A stretch of DNA of 64,000 bases from Sesamum alatum (lineage: Eukaryota; Streptophyta; Magnoliopsida; Lamiales; Pedaliaceae), in NCBI GenBank assembly GCA_034509735.1, contig JACGWO010000005.1, forward strand, positions 13,257,264 through 13,321,263, given 5' to 3'. The first letter of the stretch is position 1. Every line of letters starts with the position of its first letter. This document shows, piece by piece, positions 10,257 to 20,022 of this stretch. Below the pieces are notes generated by a model. It was not told the origin of the DNA. It searched no databases and worked only from the letters and a program-made list of their open reading frames with translations. The position numbers and the translations under genes are program-made.

Positions 10257-12256
10257 TGAAAGAAATCGGTGGATCGTCCCGGGAATTACGCGAATGCGGA
10301 AGCGCGATAAAAATAAATTTACAAAAATAAAAGGCATGCTTTTAATTGAAAAGAACACGCTCAAGGGGTGTGCCCTTGAGGTTCCCGGGCGTTCGGTGTA
10401 TCTCATGATCATAAAAGCAAATAAAGAAATCATGTAGGCCATAGAGTTGAAAATTAAAGAGGGACGAAAATCTTAAAACGAGACCTACTCGTTGTCGTTT
10501 TCGTCTTCAAGGGCTACTCGCGTTGTTCCCCGTTTTGCACCAAGACCTCGTTCTTGAGATCCTCCAAATCGTGACACACGATCCACCCACGTATTCTTGC
10601 ACGTCGTGCTAGCAACGAACAAGTATTATTTTGGAGAGGATAGATCAACCACGCGTTATGAATTAACGGGATCGATCTTCCTTAGTTCAATTGTTCCAAG
10701 AACAAAAGAACAAGAAAAATAATATTTTCTTGGTGAGAGAGAGAGAGGGGCGGACGAGAGAGGAGAGGAGAGAGTGTGTGTTGTGTGTGTGTTTTCAAGA
10801 ATCATCATCCTACAAATGTTGGAAGCTAGAGGTTTATATAGAGGAAGAGTTTAATCCTCTTTAAACTCAAACTCTAAGTAATCTAATTTGACTAGGATTT
10901 TGACCTAGTCAAAGTCCTAGTCAAACTAGTGTTTGACTTAGTCAAACGAATCCTAGCCTTCCATCTCCCCTTTCTATCTCAACCGTTGATTTTAATTTAA
11001 TGTAATATTTAAATCCTATTAAATATTCCAAAAGGCTAAAAGAATAAATATAATATAATAAATAAATATTATTATTTATTCTAAGCCCATTAAATCAACC
11101 CTTTTAATAAATCCTATTTATTAATTTAATTCCCTTTATCAAATAGAAGGAATTAATTTCTCCAAGAAAATATAAGACCCGATTAAATCTAATTTAATCA
11201 TTCCTTTACTCCAATATTTAATTCCAAATTAAATACTAAGTGTGTGTGGATAGTGTGTGACTCTTTAGGTTCACCATTAAGCTAGACTTGGTCGGATTCC
11301 TAGAATCCGTCCGTTACCATGGGTGGCCATCTAGCAACGGTCCATGGCACTAGAGACTAGGTGAAATATTCGGGGATGAACATTTAGGCTCTAACAGTAC
11401 ACTTGTCCTTCTGTCTTCGGTCTCATCACTTAGAGTCTAGGGCACAGAAAAAGCAGGTACCCATTTTGGACCTAAGTGTCGGTCTGTCCTTACTAAACGC
11501 CGCAAGGGAAACCTTTCCCTTCTGTTCAGTCACTGTGGCCACAGATTTCAGGGACAAGACACAGAGCATACATGAGACTCAACTGTCAATACCTTTTGAC
11601 AGGAGACAGATCCTTTCTTGGAAACTACTGTCACTTTGTGCACCCGAGCTGCACTAGACATGGCTTATGACTACTCAAGAGTATTTTGGCAATCTCTCAC
11701 CATATCTAAGATACAGACCTGACGCACAGGTAAACTCAGCAGTTCCTCAAGTCAAAGGACTTGGCCTGTACCGTTGGAACCGGGAATACACGTCATACCT
11801 TGCTGATCATACTCAAGGTCCTCCGTAAGACAGTTCCCGCGAGTCACCTCAGTCAGCTGCTTCCTAGCATGCTGACCCACTAACACTGCTTAGACGACCT
11901 TCGTCACCCGTCGATGAAACACGACAGCAGATGCTTAGTGCAAGTCTCAAAGGGAATCCCGGTACCCATTTTCGGGATTCCTTGACTTGGAGATTTCTGG
12001 ACTGATTCGGTGAGACTGATTTCATGGACCTACCTCCAAGCGTAGTCCCAGTCCCCGAAATCGTTACTCAGTCCGTGGGCTTTGTTTGCGTAGTGAACAG
12101 AAATGTAAATGCAGATATAAGTGAACGTAAACAAAGTGTTGCCATATGAATTTTCACTTCTTTATTCATAAATGTTTTATCAAATACCAAAGAATTGTCT
12201 AGACATAGGTTACATATTCCTGCCAAAATTGGCTTACATGGTCACCTATTCTAACA
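10257..12256 (-). mobile_element. Solo LTR of the copia family, TSD CTCAG
   Basis: It runs from TGAAAGAAATCGG at 10257 to CTATTCTAACA at 12256, exactly 2,000 bp, and is bounded by perfect 5-bp duplications CTCAG (10252-10256 and 12257-12261). It has no PBS, PPT or coding part. Solo LTRs normally arise by recombination between the two LTRs of one element. It gives the clean reference for the other minus-orientation LTR fragments of this subfamily (1-598, 4187-4295, 23571-23739). Confidence 0.93.
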
Positions 12257-12261
12257 CTCAG

Positions 12262-12490
12262 AGGGGGTGTAAGTGTTATTAACCCTATTTATTTTAAGCC
12301 ACCCTCAAATTTTTTTATATTTTTCCGAATACTTTTTTTTTTGAGAAAATAAAAGGTTCAGCAAGGGTAATGTAGTACTTTTTACATCTCCATCTATGTA
12401 TTGCATAATTATTTTCTTTTTGAGGGGGCTATTTGTAATTTTTCAAATAACTATGGGTTATTTATAATTATGTCAAATCTCAGGAAAGGT
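12262..12490. repeat. Degraded MITE arm
   Basis: The stretch TTGAGGGGGCTATTTGTAA, followed by TTTTTCAAATAACTATGGG and TTATAATTATGTCAAA (about 12420-12480), is the same arm type as the intact foldback element at 39700-40126. Only one arm is recognisable here. The rest is AT-rich. Confidence 0.55.
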
Positions 12491-12494
12491 AAGC

Positions 12495-12785
12495 CGGGTC
12501 TTCAGCCGCTCGCTCTAAGAGCAGTAGACCAGCTTACTCTATTCTTCCTTGCAGTCAGAATAGCGCTGGTCGTTTTAGCTCAGTTTAGCTCAGTAAGTCC
12601 GAGCCTACTTGCTAAATATCCGAAAAGCCTATTAGCTGATTAGCTCGTACTATTTAGCGCCCGCATGCGTTTAGTTTATATTACTTTCTCGCGTGCCCGC
12701 GCCTTACCTCGCTCACTATCGTTCACTAAAGTGAAATCCGTTCGCTCGTTTATCCTCTTTTTACATACTCGTAAAGTATGTCAGC
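12495..12785. other. Unassigned higher-GC stretch, possible organelle-derived insert
   Basis: The base composition differs from the flanking AT-rich DNA. It holds runs such as TCGCTCTAAGAGCAGTAGACC, TTTTAGCTCAGTTTAGCTCAG and CGCTCACTATCGTTCAC, reminiscent of plant mitochondrial intergenic DNA. No gene, tRNA cloverleaf or long ORF is convincing. The assignment is an impression only and needs a comparison with plant mitochondrial genomes. Confidence 0.25.
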
Positions 12786-13035
12786 TATGCTGCTATCCAA
12801 TTAAAAATGAGGCCTCGAATGCTTATATGTCAGAACGATCGCAACCCAACCTTGAGTACATATATATCTGTAACATGTAAAACTGCTGGCAGACATGGGC
12901 TAGTAGGAGCAAAAGCTCCAATTTTAAAATGCCATGGGAAAGGCATATACATTTTTCCGGCAAGAAATGTGAACTCTGAAGAAAAAAAGGATTAAAATCA
13001 CAAAAACTTAAAAGATATAGGACCAAATTGGGACA

Positions 13036-13359
13036 AAATGCTTTTTTGGTCCCGTAAGATTAGTGCATTATTTGTTTTGGTACCACAACTTAAGTAGGTG
13101 GTTGTTTTAGTCCCATAAAACACGTTTTTCAATGTTTTTTTGTCCCATAAAACACATTTTCAGTTTTTTTGGTCCCAAAAATGAAATGATATTTTGGGAC
13201 CAAAAAAACTGAAATTGGGACCAAAAAAACTAAAAAACGTGACATTTTGGGACCAAAAAAGCTAAAAAAAAGTGTTTTATGGAACTAAAACAGCCACCTA
13301 CCTAAATTGTGGTACCAAAACAAAGAATGCCCTAATCTTACGGGACCGAAAAAGCATTT
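13036..13359. mobile_element. Foldback MITE (GGGACCAAAAAA family)
   Basis: The left arm AAATGCTTTTTTGGTCCCGT at 13036 pairs with the right arm ACGGGACCGAAAAAGCATTT ending 13359. The arms continue through GTACCACAACTTAAGTAGGTGG / CCACCTACCTAAATTGTGGTAC and CCATAAAACAC / GTGTTTTATGG. The centre has repeated GGGACCAAAAAA units. It has no coding capacity. Further arm-like fragments follow to about 13440. A single-arm copy lies at 45405-45530. Confidence 0.75.
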
Positions 13360-13444
13360 ACCCCACCAAAATGCTACGCTACAATATTAAAGGACCAAAA
13401 TGCTAAATGACCTAAGTTACGGGACCAAAAAATGCATTTAAGCC

Positions 13445-13958
13445 CTCTTTTTATTTTGAAAACAATTGAAAATTATAGAAAAATCGGACGAGGTGGATGA
13501 AAAATTTTAAAAACTCATAAAAGAATTGTTCACAAGAATTTAAAAAAATACAAGAAAAAATATACTCTATAGTCCACGAGGGCATTTTGATCAATTCACC
13601 ATAAAAAAGTGGCTGAAAATCTAAGGAAACCTAACTATTGGATTAGTTGTTGGGTGAATGACAGTTAAAATAAGAGATATAAATAATTTTCCAAACAATG
13701 AAAAAATATTTGTAATTATACCAAAGCTCTCATTATAATTTATCCTAATTTTTAAATATTTTTACATACTCCCCTTTGCCTGGATTGAGTTTGGTCAAAT
13801 CAAACTAATCATATAGATTACACTTGTTATATAATTAACCATTTTTTTTATATTATACACCTTCTATACGATAAATATATTACACCTATTATATGATTGG
13901 TTTAAATTTAATCGGACAAGATCTGCAATAGAATTTTTCCTCTTAAAGTATTTCACCT
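13445..13958. other. AT-rich intergenic DNA
   Basis: I see no gene or clear repeat here, only low-complexity AT-rich sequence. Confidence 0.6.
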
Positions 13959-14343
13959 ATGCTGCTATCCAGTTAAAAAGAGGCCTCGAATGCTTGCATG
14001 TCAGACCGACCGCTACCTGACGCGGAGTACACATATATATATGGAACATGTAAATCAAAACCACAACAATACATAAATAACATATACACGTTTGATATTC
14101 ATATGAAACATCTAATCTTTCTTACAAATATCTTTCAACACCGATACAAGTGTTGGCTCCCACATTATGAATTAAACTCAAGAAACTGGTCTCATTCACA
14201 TTCTTGAACTCAACAAAGGCTGTACATATATGCTCAAACCTAAACTCCATGAACATAGACAAATGACATACCAGCCAAGAAAAGCTTGTTTTCCTCGCAG
14301 CGCTCTCTTGTTAGTGGCGCTCGTAGTTTCTGCAGATTTCTGA

Positions 14344-14351
14344 TATAAATA
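14344..14351 (+). promoter_or_regulatory. Probable TATA box of the DOG1-like gene
   Basis: TATAAATA lies 55 bp upstream of the ATG at 14406, which would leave a short 5' UTR of roughly 25-30 nt. The second TATATAAA (14399-14406) touches the start codon and is too close to serve. Confidence 0.45.
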
Positions 14352-14405
14352 TCTGCCAAGCTAATGTTGCAAATCATGTTTGTGCCTTCTGTTTGTGCTA
14401 TATAA

Positions 14406-15300
14406 ATGGCACAAGCCCTCAGAAGTGAAGCTGAAGAGCACGAGACTTTTCACAAGTTCTTCGAGTGCTGGCTTTCCGAGCAAAGCCGGCACCTTGAAGA
14501 ACTTGTATCCGCTTGCAAAGAGAGCGAGCAACTGCAGGAGCAAGAAACATGATGATGGTCCAGCGGTAACTCAAGAGGAGGTGGATGAGAGAATCTTGCG
14601 TCCAAAGATCACAGAGGTAATCAAGCATTACGAGCAATACTACAATGTTAAATCGAGATGGGCCAAGAACGACGTGCTGTTGATGTTCAGTCAATCATGG
14701 CGGAGCAGCCTAGAGGACGCCTTCCTCTGGATCGGTGGGTGGCGCCCCAGCACAGCCTTCCACTTGCTCTACTCCAAGTCCGGGCTCCAGCTTGAGGCCA
14801 GACTCGAGGAACTGACACAAGGGCTCACTGTAAATGACTTGGGTGGTCTGTCGCAGACTCAACTTAACCAGGTGAATGAATTGCAGAAGGGAACCATAAG
14901 GGAAGAGAAGGAGATAACTGAGAAGCTGGCAAAGCAGCAGGAGAAGGTGGCCGACTCATCGATGGTGGAGTTGTCACATGCTGTAACGGAGTCGATAAGA
15001 AACGGGGATCAGGCCGGTCAGATGGCGGCAGAGGAGCGGATTGAGCCGACCCTGGCGCACAAGGAGGAAGGATTCACCGAAATCCTGAAGAAGGCTGATG
15101 ATCTAAGGCTGAAAACTCTCAGAGAAGTGCTTACTATTCTGACTCCATCACAGGGTGTGCATTTTTTGATTGCTGCTGCAGAATTGCACCTGAGGCTTCA
15201 TGAATGGGGCGAGAAGAGGGATGCTCTGAGCCTCAGGCACCACCAGGCTGGTGAAGCTGGCCAGACCCAACAACTATGCGAGGCACAAGAAATGGAGTAA
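14406..15300 (+). pseudogene. DOG1-domain protein (DOG1-like), one frameshift
   Basis: The DOG1 domain is plant-specific, found in seed-dormancy DOG1-like proteins and in the C-terminal part of TGA bZIP factors; no bZIP is present here. The ATG at 14406 gives 48 codons containing ETFHKFFECWLSEQ and HLEELVSAC, the usual start of the domain. That frame ends at TGA 14550-14552. The next frame continues the family sequence without loss: DDGPAVTQEEVDERILRP, then FLWIGGWRPSTAFHLLYSKS, then a coiled-coil-prone region (TIREEKEITEKLAKQQEKVA), ending with a VHFLIAAAELHLRLHEWG block and a stop at 15298-15300. One extra base in 14544-14548 (GAAAC) explains the break. Total length near 299 residues is normal and no intron is needed. 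Either a young pseudogene or a sequencing error; everything else looks intact. Confidence 0.88.
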
Positions 15301-15620
15301 ATATATATACATATTTATACATATATGTGTCTGTGCGCGTGAGCGTGTACTAAAAACCATGGTCTTTAGAAGACGTGGCTGATTGCTGCAGAATAATGTA
15401 GAGTATGTGTGGAGGTTTATGTTGAGAATATGTCATGTTTTAGCTTGGTTTTCTGTTTCGGACAGGTCCGATTCCCTGTCGGCGACTGTACAAATGTTCA
15501 AACCCTTTATGCTAGTTATTATGTTTCCTATCCATTCTCGGGCAAGCGTTTTGTTCTTGATCAATTAACACTTTACATTCTCTAGAGACTAAATCCAATT
15601 GACAAGTATAAAAATATTAC
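15301..15620 (+). other. Probable 3' flank of the DOG1-like gene
   Basis: This is AT-rich sequence with TATATATACATATTTATAC just after the stop and no further coding frame. No definite AATAAA was found near the stop. Confidence 0.4.
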
Positions 15621-15627
15621 AATCTCC

Positions 15628-15671
15628 ATCTTGTATTCCATTGTTTAATTGGAAAGGATGGAATACAAGAT
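15628..15671. repeat. Small perfect hairpin
   Basis: ATCTTGTATTCCAT (15628-15641) and ATGGAATACAAGAT (15658-15671) are perfect 14-bp complements around a 16-nt loop. No function can be assigned. Confidence 0.7.
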
Positions 15672-16003
15672 CAAACATTACCTCAGAATAGAGATTCAAA
15701 ACTTCAGGCTGCAAAACATGCACAAACAAGTGCTCCAGATGAGAGTACATCTGCTGGTAAGAACGAATCATGCTCGGCCAAAAACAACAGAAACATGTCA
15801 CTAAACATAATATGAAAAAAAAACCAGTTTATTTGTTCGGAATATTTGGCACAAAAAATATTCGTATCAAATTGGAATGACCTTTTTACAGTAAATTTAT
15901 AACAAAAGTACTAACGAGCAAAAATATCCATCGCCAAAAGTGAAAGGGTGTGGATCGGCTCAGGAATACAATGGATGTGTGAAAAAAAGAAATTAAAAAG
16001 ATA
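15672..16003. other. AT-rich intergenic DNA
   Basis: No gene or clear repeat is seen here, apart from the TSD copy AAAAAGATA at 15995-16003. Confidence 0.6.
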
Positions 16004-16274
16004 GGAAAAAATGTAAGCAACCTCCCTGTGATATTGTAAATGAGCAAATTATCCTCCTATGAAAAATAAAATAGCAATTTACCTCCTTGTGTTTCTTAAA
16101 ATGAATCAATTTACCTTCCCTTGTTTTTTAAAATGGAGCAATTTACCTCCCTGTGACAGGGAGGTAAATTGCTCCATTTTAAAGAACATAGGAAGGTATA
16201 TTGCTATTATTTTTTTCATAGGGGGTAATTTGCTCATTTGCGATATCACTGGGAGGTAAATTACATTAAACCCT
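16004..16274. mobile_element. Foldback MITE with 9-bp TSD AAAAAGATA
   Basis: The element is nearly a complete palindrome. TTTACCTCCCTGTGACAGGG sits at the centre (about 16142-16165), and the arms carry GAGCAAATTA / TAATTTGCTC and AAAATGGAGCAATTTACC / GGTAAATTGCTCCATTTT. Flanks AAAAAGATA at 15995-16003 and 16275-16283 are identical. The 9-bp duplication and outer ends GG...CCCT fit a Mutator-like (MULE) derivative. It has no coding capacity. Confidence 0.88.
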
Positions 16275-16283
16275 AAAAAGATA

Positions 16284-17111
16284 ATGAAATTAAAATTCGA
16301 TCAAAGGGGTATATCATTTGATCATTCCCAACTGTTCGGTGCATAATAAAATACAGAAATAAAGAAAATAAACATGCGTCTATTTAGTGGCCAAGGATAA
16401 AATAATATGAACGGAAAATAACCATGAAAAATACTTTTTCTCGTTTTTTATTCGATTACTTGCGTTGACTCCAAATACTTCTTCGAATGCATTCACTTAG
16501 AGGTTCAAGTGTAAAACTCCTCTAAAACTAGTTCACACTATACTGTGGAAACAAATTTTTTCTTACTAAAAAGAATTAGATTCGTAAAAGAAACGAATTC
16601 AAATTATACTATTAATTAGTGTATTTGAATTTCTTTTATTTTTAACTTGAATTTAATTCAAGAAGAACATGTATACATGGACAATGAGGGATATACTTTT
16701 GACTTGAGATAAGAGACAAAAAACCGAGACACTACATGAAAATGTGTTCTGTTTTCTGTCATTATGTAGTGAGAGAAAGTAACAAGCGGATAGAATTATT
16801 AAAAAAAAAAAAAGGTAACAAGTGGAGAGAATTATTAAAAAATAAATAGCAAGTGGAGAGTTTGTGGATCACTCCTCCACAAAACCACGTGACTCATTTT
16901 ATTTTAGTGGACAGGAGTTATGTTGTGGGGCAACCACCATCCCACAAAATCAACACATCTCTACACTCTTATCCGAGAAGGTGCACCGTGAATCGGACCG
17001 ATAGGATCGATATGGACTAGCTTTAAAAAACTTGACCCAGATCAATTTACTAATGTTTATGATCGGTTTTAGGGTAGTCCTAAATCTTTAAATGAACCCT
17101 TATTGAATTCA
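16284..17111. other. AT-rich intergenic DNA
   Basis: There is no credible gene. At about 16793-16860 a short imperfect direct repeat (AAGTAACAAGCGGATAGAATT, then GGTAACAAGTGGAGAGAATTA) is visible. The rest is unremarkable. Confidence 0.6.
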
Positions 17112-17120
17112 TTTTTAAAT

Positions 17121-18117
17121 GGGAATTTTTTTTAGTATACTAACTAAACTCTTGTTCAATTTTAGTACATTAAATTTGGTAATTATTATATTTTATACAT
17201 TATATTGCAATTTTGCTTCAATTAAAGTCCAATTGAGGATTTTTGTTCCAATTTTTTGGTCAATTGACCGGGATTTGCTGACGTGGCCAATTTTTTACTT
17301 ACGTGCTCGGTGAAATTAACCACGTCAGCACATGACGTGGTAGGTGACTGACGTCGCGGGATGACTTGGATGTATTTTCTTCCGTAAGGATGAATTTTAG
17401 TACACTAACTTTAGCATGGTTTAATTTTAGTCCAATTACTTTGAATGAGGTAAAATTTAAGTCCTATGGCTTGTGTCTAGATGGTGTCACGGCCCATTTA
17501 TATTTATATTATAAAATAAAAATTAAATATAAGTGTACCGTTGAAAATAGTACACTTATATATTTATGACTGGTCGCTAGTTGACCCGTCAATTTTTTAA
17601 TTTTTTTTAACAACAGCTCGCGACCAACATTCTTTTGGGCTGGTCGCGAGCTGCACTTGCGACATGCATTGTTGTTGAGGTCTTTTTCTTTTCTCGCTTA
17701 TCAGTTCAATTGGATCATCTATTTTTTAAACTATGATTAACAACTATATTATTAAATTTTTAACAATTAATCTATATTAAATTAATTAATATTAACAACT
17801 ATACTATCAAATTAATTAAAATTATTTTAATAATATTACATTCTGTAAAAAAAATAAAAATATTATATCATTATTATAAGTATAAATTATAATAATGATC
17901 ACGAGTCTTATAAGTATGACGTTGGCATTGTTGTCGAGGTTTTTTTTCTTTTCTCACTTATCAGTTCAATTGGACCATCTATTTTTTAAATTATAATTAA
18001 AAAATATATTAATAAATTTTTAATAATTAATATATATGTATAAAATGTGATAATTACCAAAGTTAGTGTACTAAAATTGAACAGAAGTCAAGTTCGTATA
18101 TTAAAATTTTTTTTCCC
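17121..18117. mobile_element. TIR element with 9-bp TSD TTTTTAAAT
   Basis: It begins GGGAATTTTTTTTAGTATAC and ends with the matching inverted ATTAAAATTTTTTTTCCC. The arms share TTCAATTTTAGTAC / GTACTAAAATTGAA and GGTAATTATTATA-type sequence. TTTTTAAAT flanks both sides (17112-17120 and 18118-18126). Length 997 bp. The interior contains a perfect 13-bp hairpin (CAGCTCGCGACCA 17614-17626, TGGTCGCGAGCTG 17641-17653). It also has a direct repeat of about 120 bp (about 17668-17790 and 17922-18042, starting CATTGTTGT). There is no transposase; best read as a non-autonomous MULE-type element. Confidence 0.85.
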
Positions 18118-18126
18118 TTTTTAAAT

Positions 18127-18659
18127 TCAGGCCCAACCCTTGAATCAATCCATCTGAGGTCCAGCCCAAGACCGAACCAGGATCGATTGGGCCTATTTAA
18201 TTTTTCCCCCTTATTTGGTCTGAGCCCAAACCATATTTACTTAAATTTAGTTTTTACCAAAAACAAAAGGGGGCTGGTCTGGGCTGCCCAGACCAACCCA
18301 TTTACTACCATCGGCCACAAATGTGACCATTGCTTGCAAATTGCAAATGGGGCATGCTTTACTTTTCCTTTCCTTTTTTTTTTTTAAATATTGAGCCAAA
18401 ATTATATTGCATTGTGTTTTTTATTTTACTTTTTTTTTTCCTATGAATATAGAGAATTTTTATATTATTTTCACCAATGTCTTTTTTTACTATCACTTGT
18501 ATAAAATTTGGAAAATTAAAATGTAATATTTCAAAGCCAATCTCGCCTATTGATTTTAAAGAGCCGTCAATTATTCGGTAACGTTGTTCCTTATTCTTGC
18601 AATTATTCAATTATTGAGTTTGTTATATTATTTCTTATTATTTGTTTGATTAATTGTTA
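18127..18659. other. Flank of the hAT remnant
   Basis: This stretch is rich in GGGCCTA/GCCCAA words (18120-18300) and contains GGGCTGGTCTGGGCTGCCCAG with its inverted partner CAGACC. It could be the subterminal region of the hAT element that follows, but no terminal inverted repeat can be defined. Confidence 0.35.
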
Positions 18660-19663
18660 TATTAGTTTTATTAACATGAGTAGATTCGTACATTTTGGAA
18701 AAAATTATCTTCCTCTAATGTTAGTTCTACTCCTTTCCCCTCTAGAAGGTCTTCCCCTGACCCTGCTATTATGACTACCACAATATTAAAACGTATTTTT
18801 AATACTGAAGAAATAGAATATTTAAATAGACCATTGGGAACTTTTACAACACCATCACCTCGAACAATTGATGAAGAAAATGAATTAGTTGATGAATTGA
18901 CACAACCACCACTTTCTGTTGAAAATGAAAAAACACCAAGCTCTATGAGTCCTAACTTCCACCCCATAGAACTAAAACTAGTAAAATTTGGCATTTTTCG
19001 AAACTAATACCGGAACAAGAGCGAGCCATGTGTCATATTTGTAAAAACAAAACTTCTAAACATGCAAAAGATAGTGGCACCGGAATATTAACTAGACACA
19101 TTACTTCTTATTTTTCTTGTTGGGATAATGTCGATGGACCCCCTGGTCCTTCGCAAAAACATTTGCAAAGAACCCCAAGTGGTTCTGTAAATAATTTTCT
19201 TTAATACAAGAAAAAATGAGATTAGGCCTTGCTAGATTAGTTGTTCAAACTGAACTTTCGTTTATATGTCGAAAATTTAATTTTAGAAGATTTTGTGCAA
19301 TCAAATTGTCAACCACAATTTTAACGTGTTTCACTTATGACATGCTATAGAGATGCATATAAACAATATGAAGAACAAATTATTGCTTTACGAACTTATT
19401 TTTCAACATTAACTTCAAGAATTAACATCATAATTGTGGAGAGGTAGGGGTAATACCCATTAGGCCCATTGCATTCATGAACACTTTTTTCTTGAAAAAA
19501 GAATAATTGACTTTACAATTATTAATCATCCACACACTGGTGCTCATGTTGGCGATGCTATTCTTGATTGTGTAAATTATTGGAATATCAACGAAAAAAT
19601 ATTATCGATTAGTTTTGATAATGCAACTGATTACAAAAGCTATTCAATACTTAAATCAACATT
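18660..19663 (+). pseudogene. hAT transposase N-terminal half (BED zinc finger), truncated
   Basis: The frame at 18771-19007 is an acidic leader. The next frame contains a BED-type zinc finger (CHICKNKTSKHAKDSGTGIL then TRHI, 19032-19105). After it come LQRTPSGSVNNF, MRLGLARLVV, the block KRIIDFTIINHPHTGAHVGD, and AILDCVNYWNINEKILSISF then DNAT. These match the order in plant RICESLEEPER-type hAT transposases. Several stops and frameshifts separate the blocks. The copy ends at about 19663 where a copia leader begins; the C-terminal dimerisation domain is absent from the window. Confidence 0.85.
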
Positions 19664-20022
19664 CCAGCACGCACGCTGGCAGGCACGCCGGCCAGGCTGC
19701 GCGCCCGCCAGCCAGTGACCGGCCGGCAGGGCGGCAGCCAACTGCTGCCGCTGTTGTCCGAATATTTTTTTTTTTTTTTTTGTTTTTCAACCTTTCTTTC
19801 CAGCACAAATTATACATAATAAACTGAAAATGAACATGCAATTTTAAGATCCAATTTTACATAAATCGCATGCATAACGTTTATCAAATTCAAACAAATG
19901 AACAATCATACTTATTCACATATTCATACAATTATACATGCTTATAAAAGCCGTAAATCAAGTAGATCATACCAAGCACATAGATCTATGCCCCTTACAT
20001 CAAATCGGGCTCTGATACCACT
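19664..20022 (-). other. Copia leader fragment with GC-rich block
   Basis: Read on the minus strand after the PBS there is about 250 bp of AT-rich leader, then the GC-rich block (19664-19755). There the element is broken against the hAT remnant. This matches the arrangement after the PBS at 26075. No gag or pol of this copy remains nearby. Confidence 0.8.
20009..20020 (-). other. Primer-binding site for initiator tRNA-Met
   Basis: The minus strand reads TGGTATCAGAGC two bases from the LTR end, the complement of the 3' end of plant initiator tRNA-Met. Confidence 0.9.

Larger units (their letters stand above)
12786..14057 (+). repeat. Pair of about 98-bp direct repeats (12786-12884 and 13959-14057)
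   Basis: Both copies contain TATGCTGCTATCCA, GAGGCCTCGAATGCTT, ATGTCAGA, GAGTACA with ATATATAT and AACATGTAAA in the same order, about 80 percent alike and 1,173 bp apart. The interval holds a foldback element and AT-rich DNA. The ends lack TG/CA dinucleotides, PBS and PPT, so I do not call them LTRs. Confidence 0.7.

Noticed and set aside
9871..10259. Five overlapping Ala/Arg/Pro-rich open frames on both strands
   Set aside because: They come from the extreme GC content of the copia leader. Related blocks in the other leaders do not preserve any of the frames.
10257..12256. This LTR as the 5' LTR of copy 2
   Set aside because: It has its own perfect TSD CTCAG on both sides. The leader of copy 2 ends before it without a PBS, so it is an independent solo LTR.
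14380..14405. Alternative start of the DOG1-like protein at 14380 in the frame of the C-terminal part
   Set aside because: That frame loses the conserved ETFHKFFECWLSEQ start, which is present in the other frame from ATG 14406. A frameshift explains both better.
14399..14406. TATATAAA next to the DOG1-like ATG as its TATA box
   Set aside because: It touches the start codon, leaving no room for a transcript leader. TATAAATA at 14344 is better placed.
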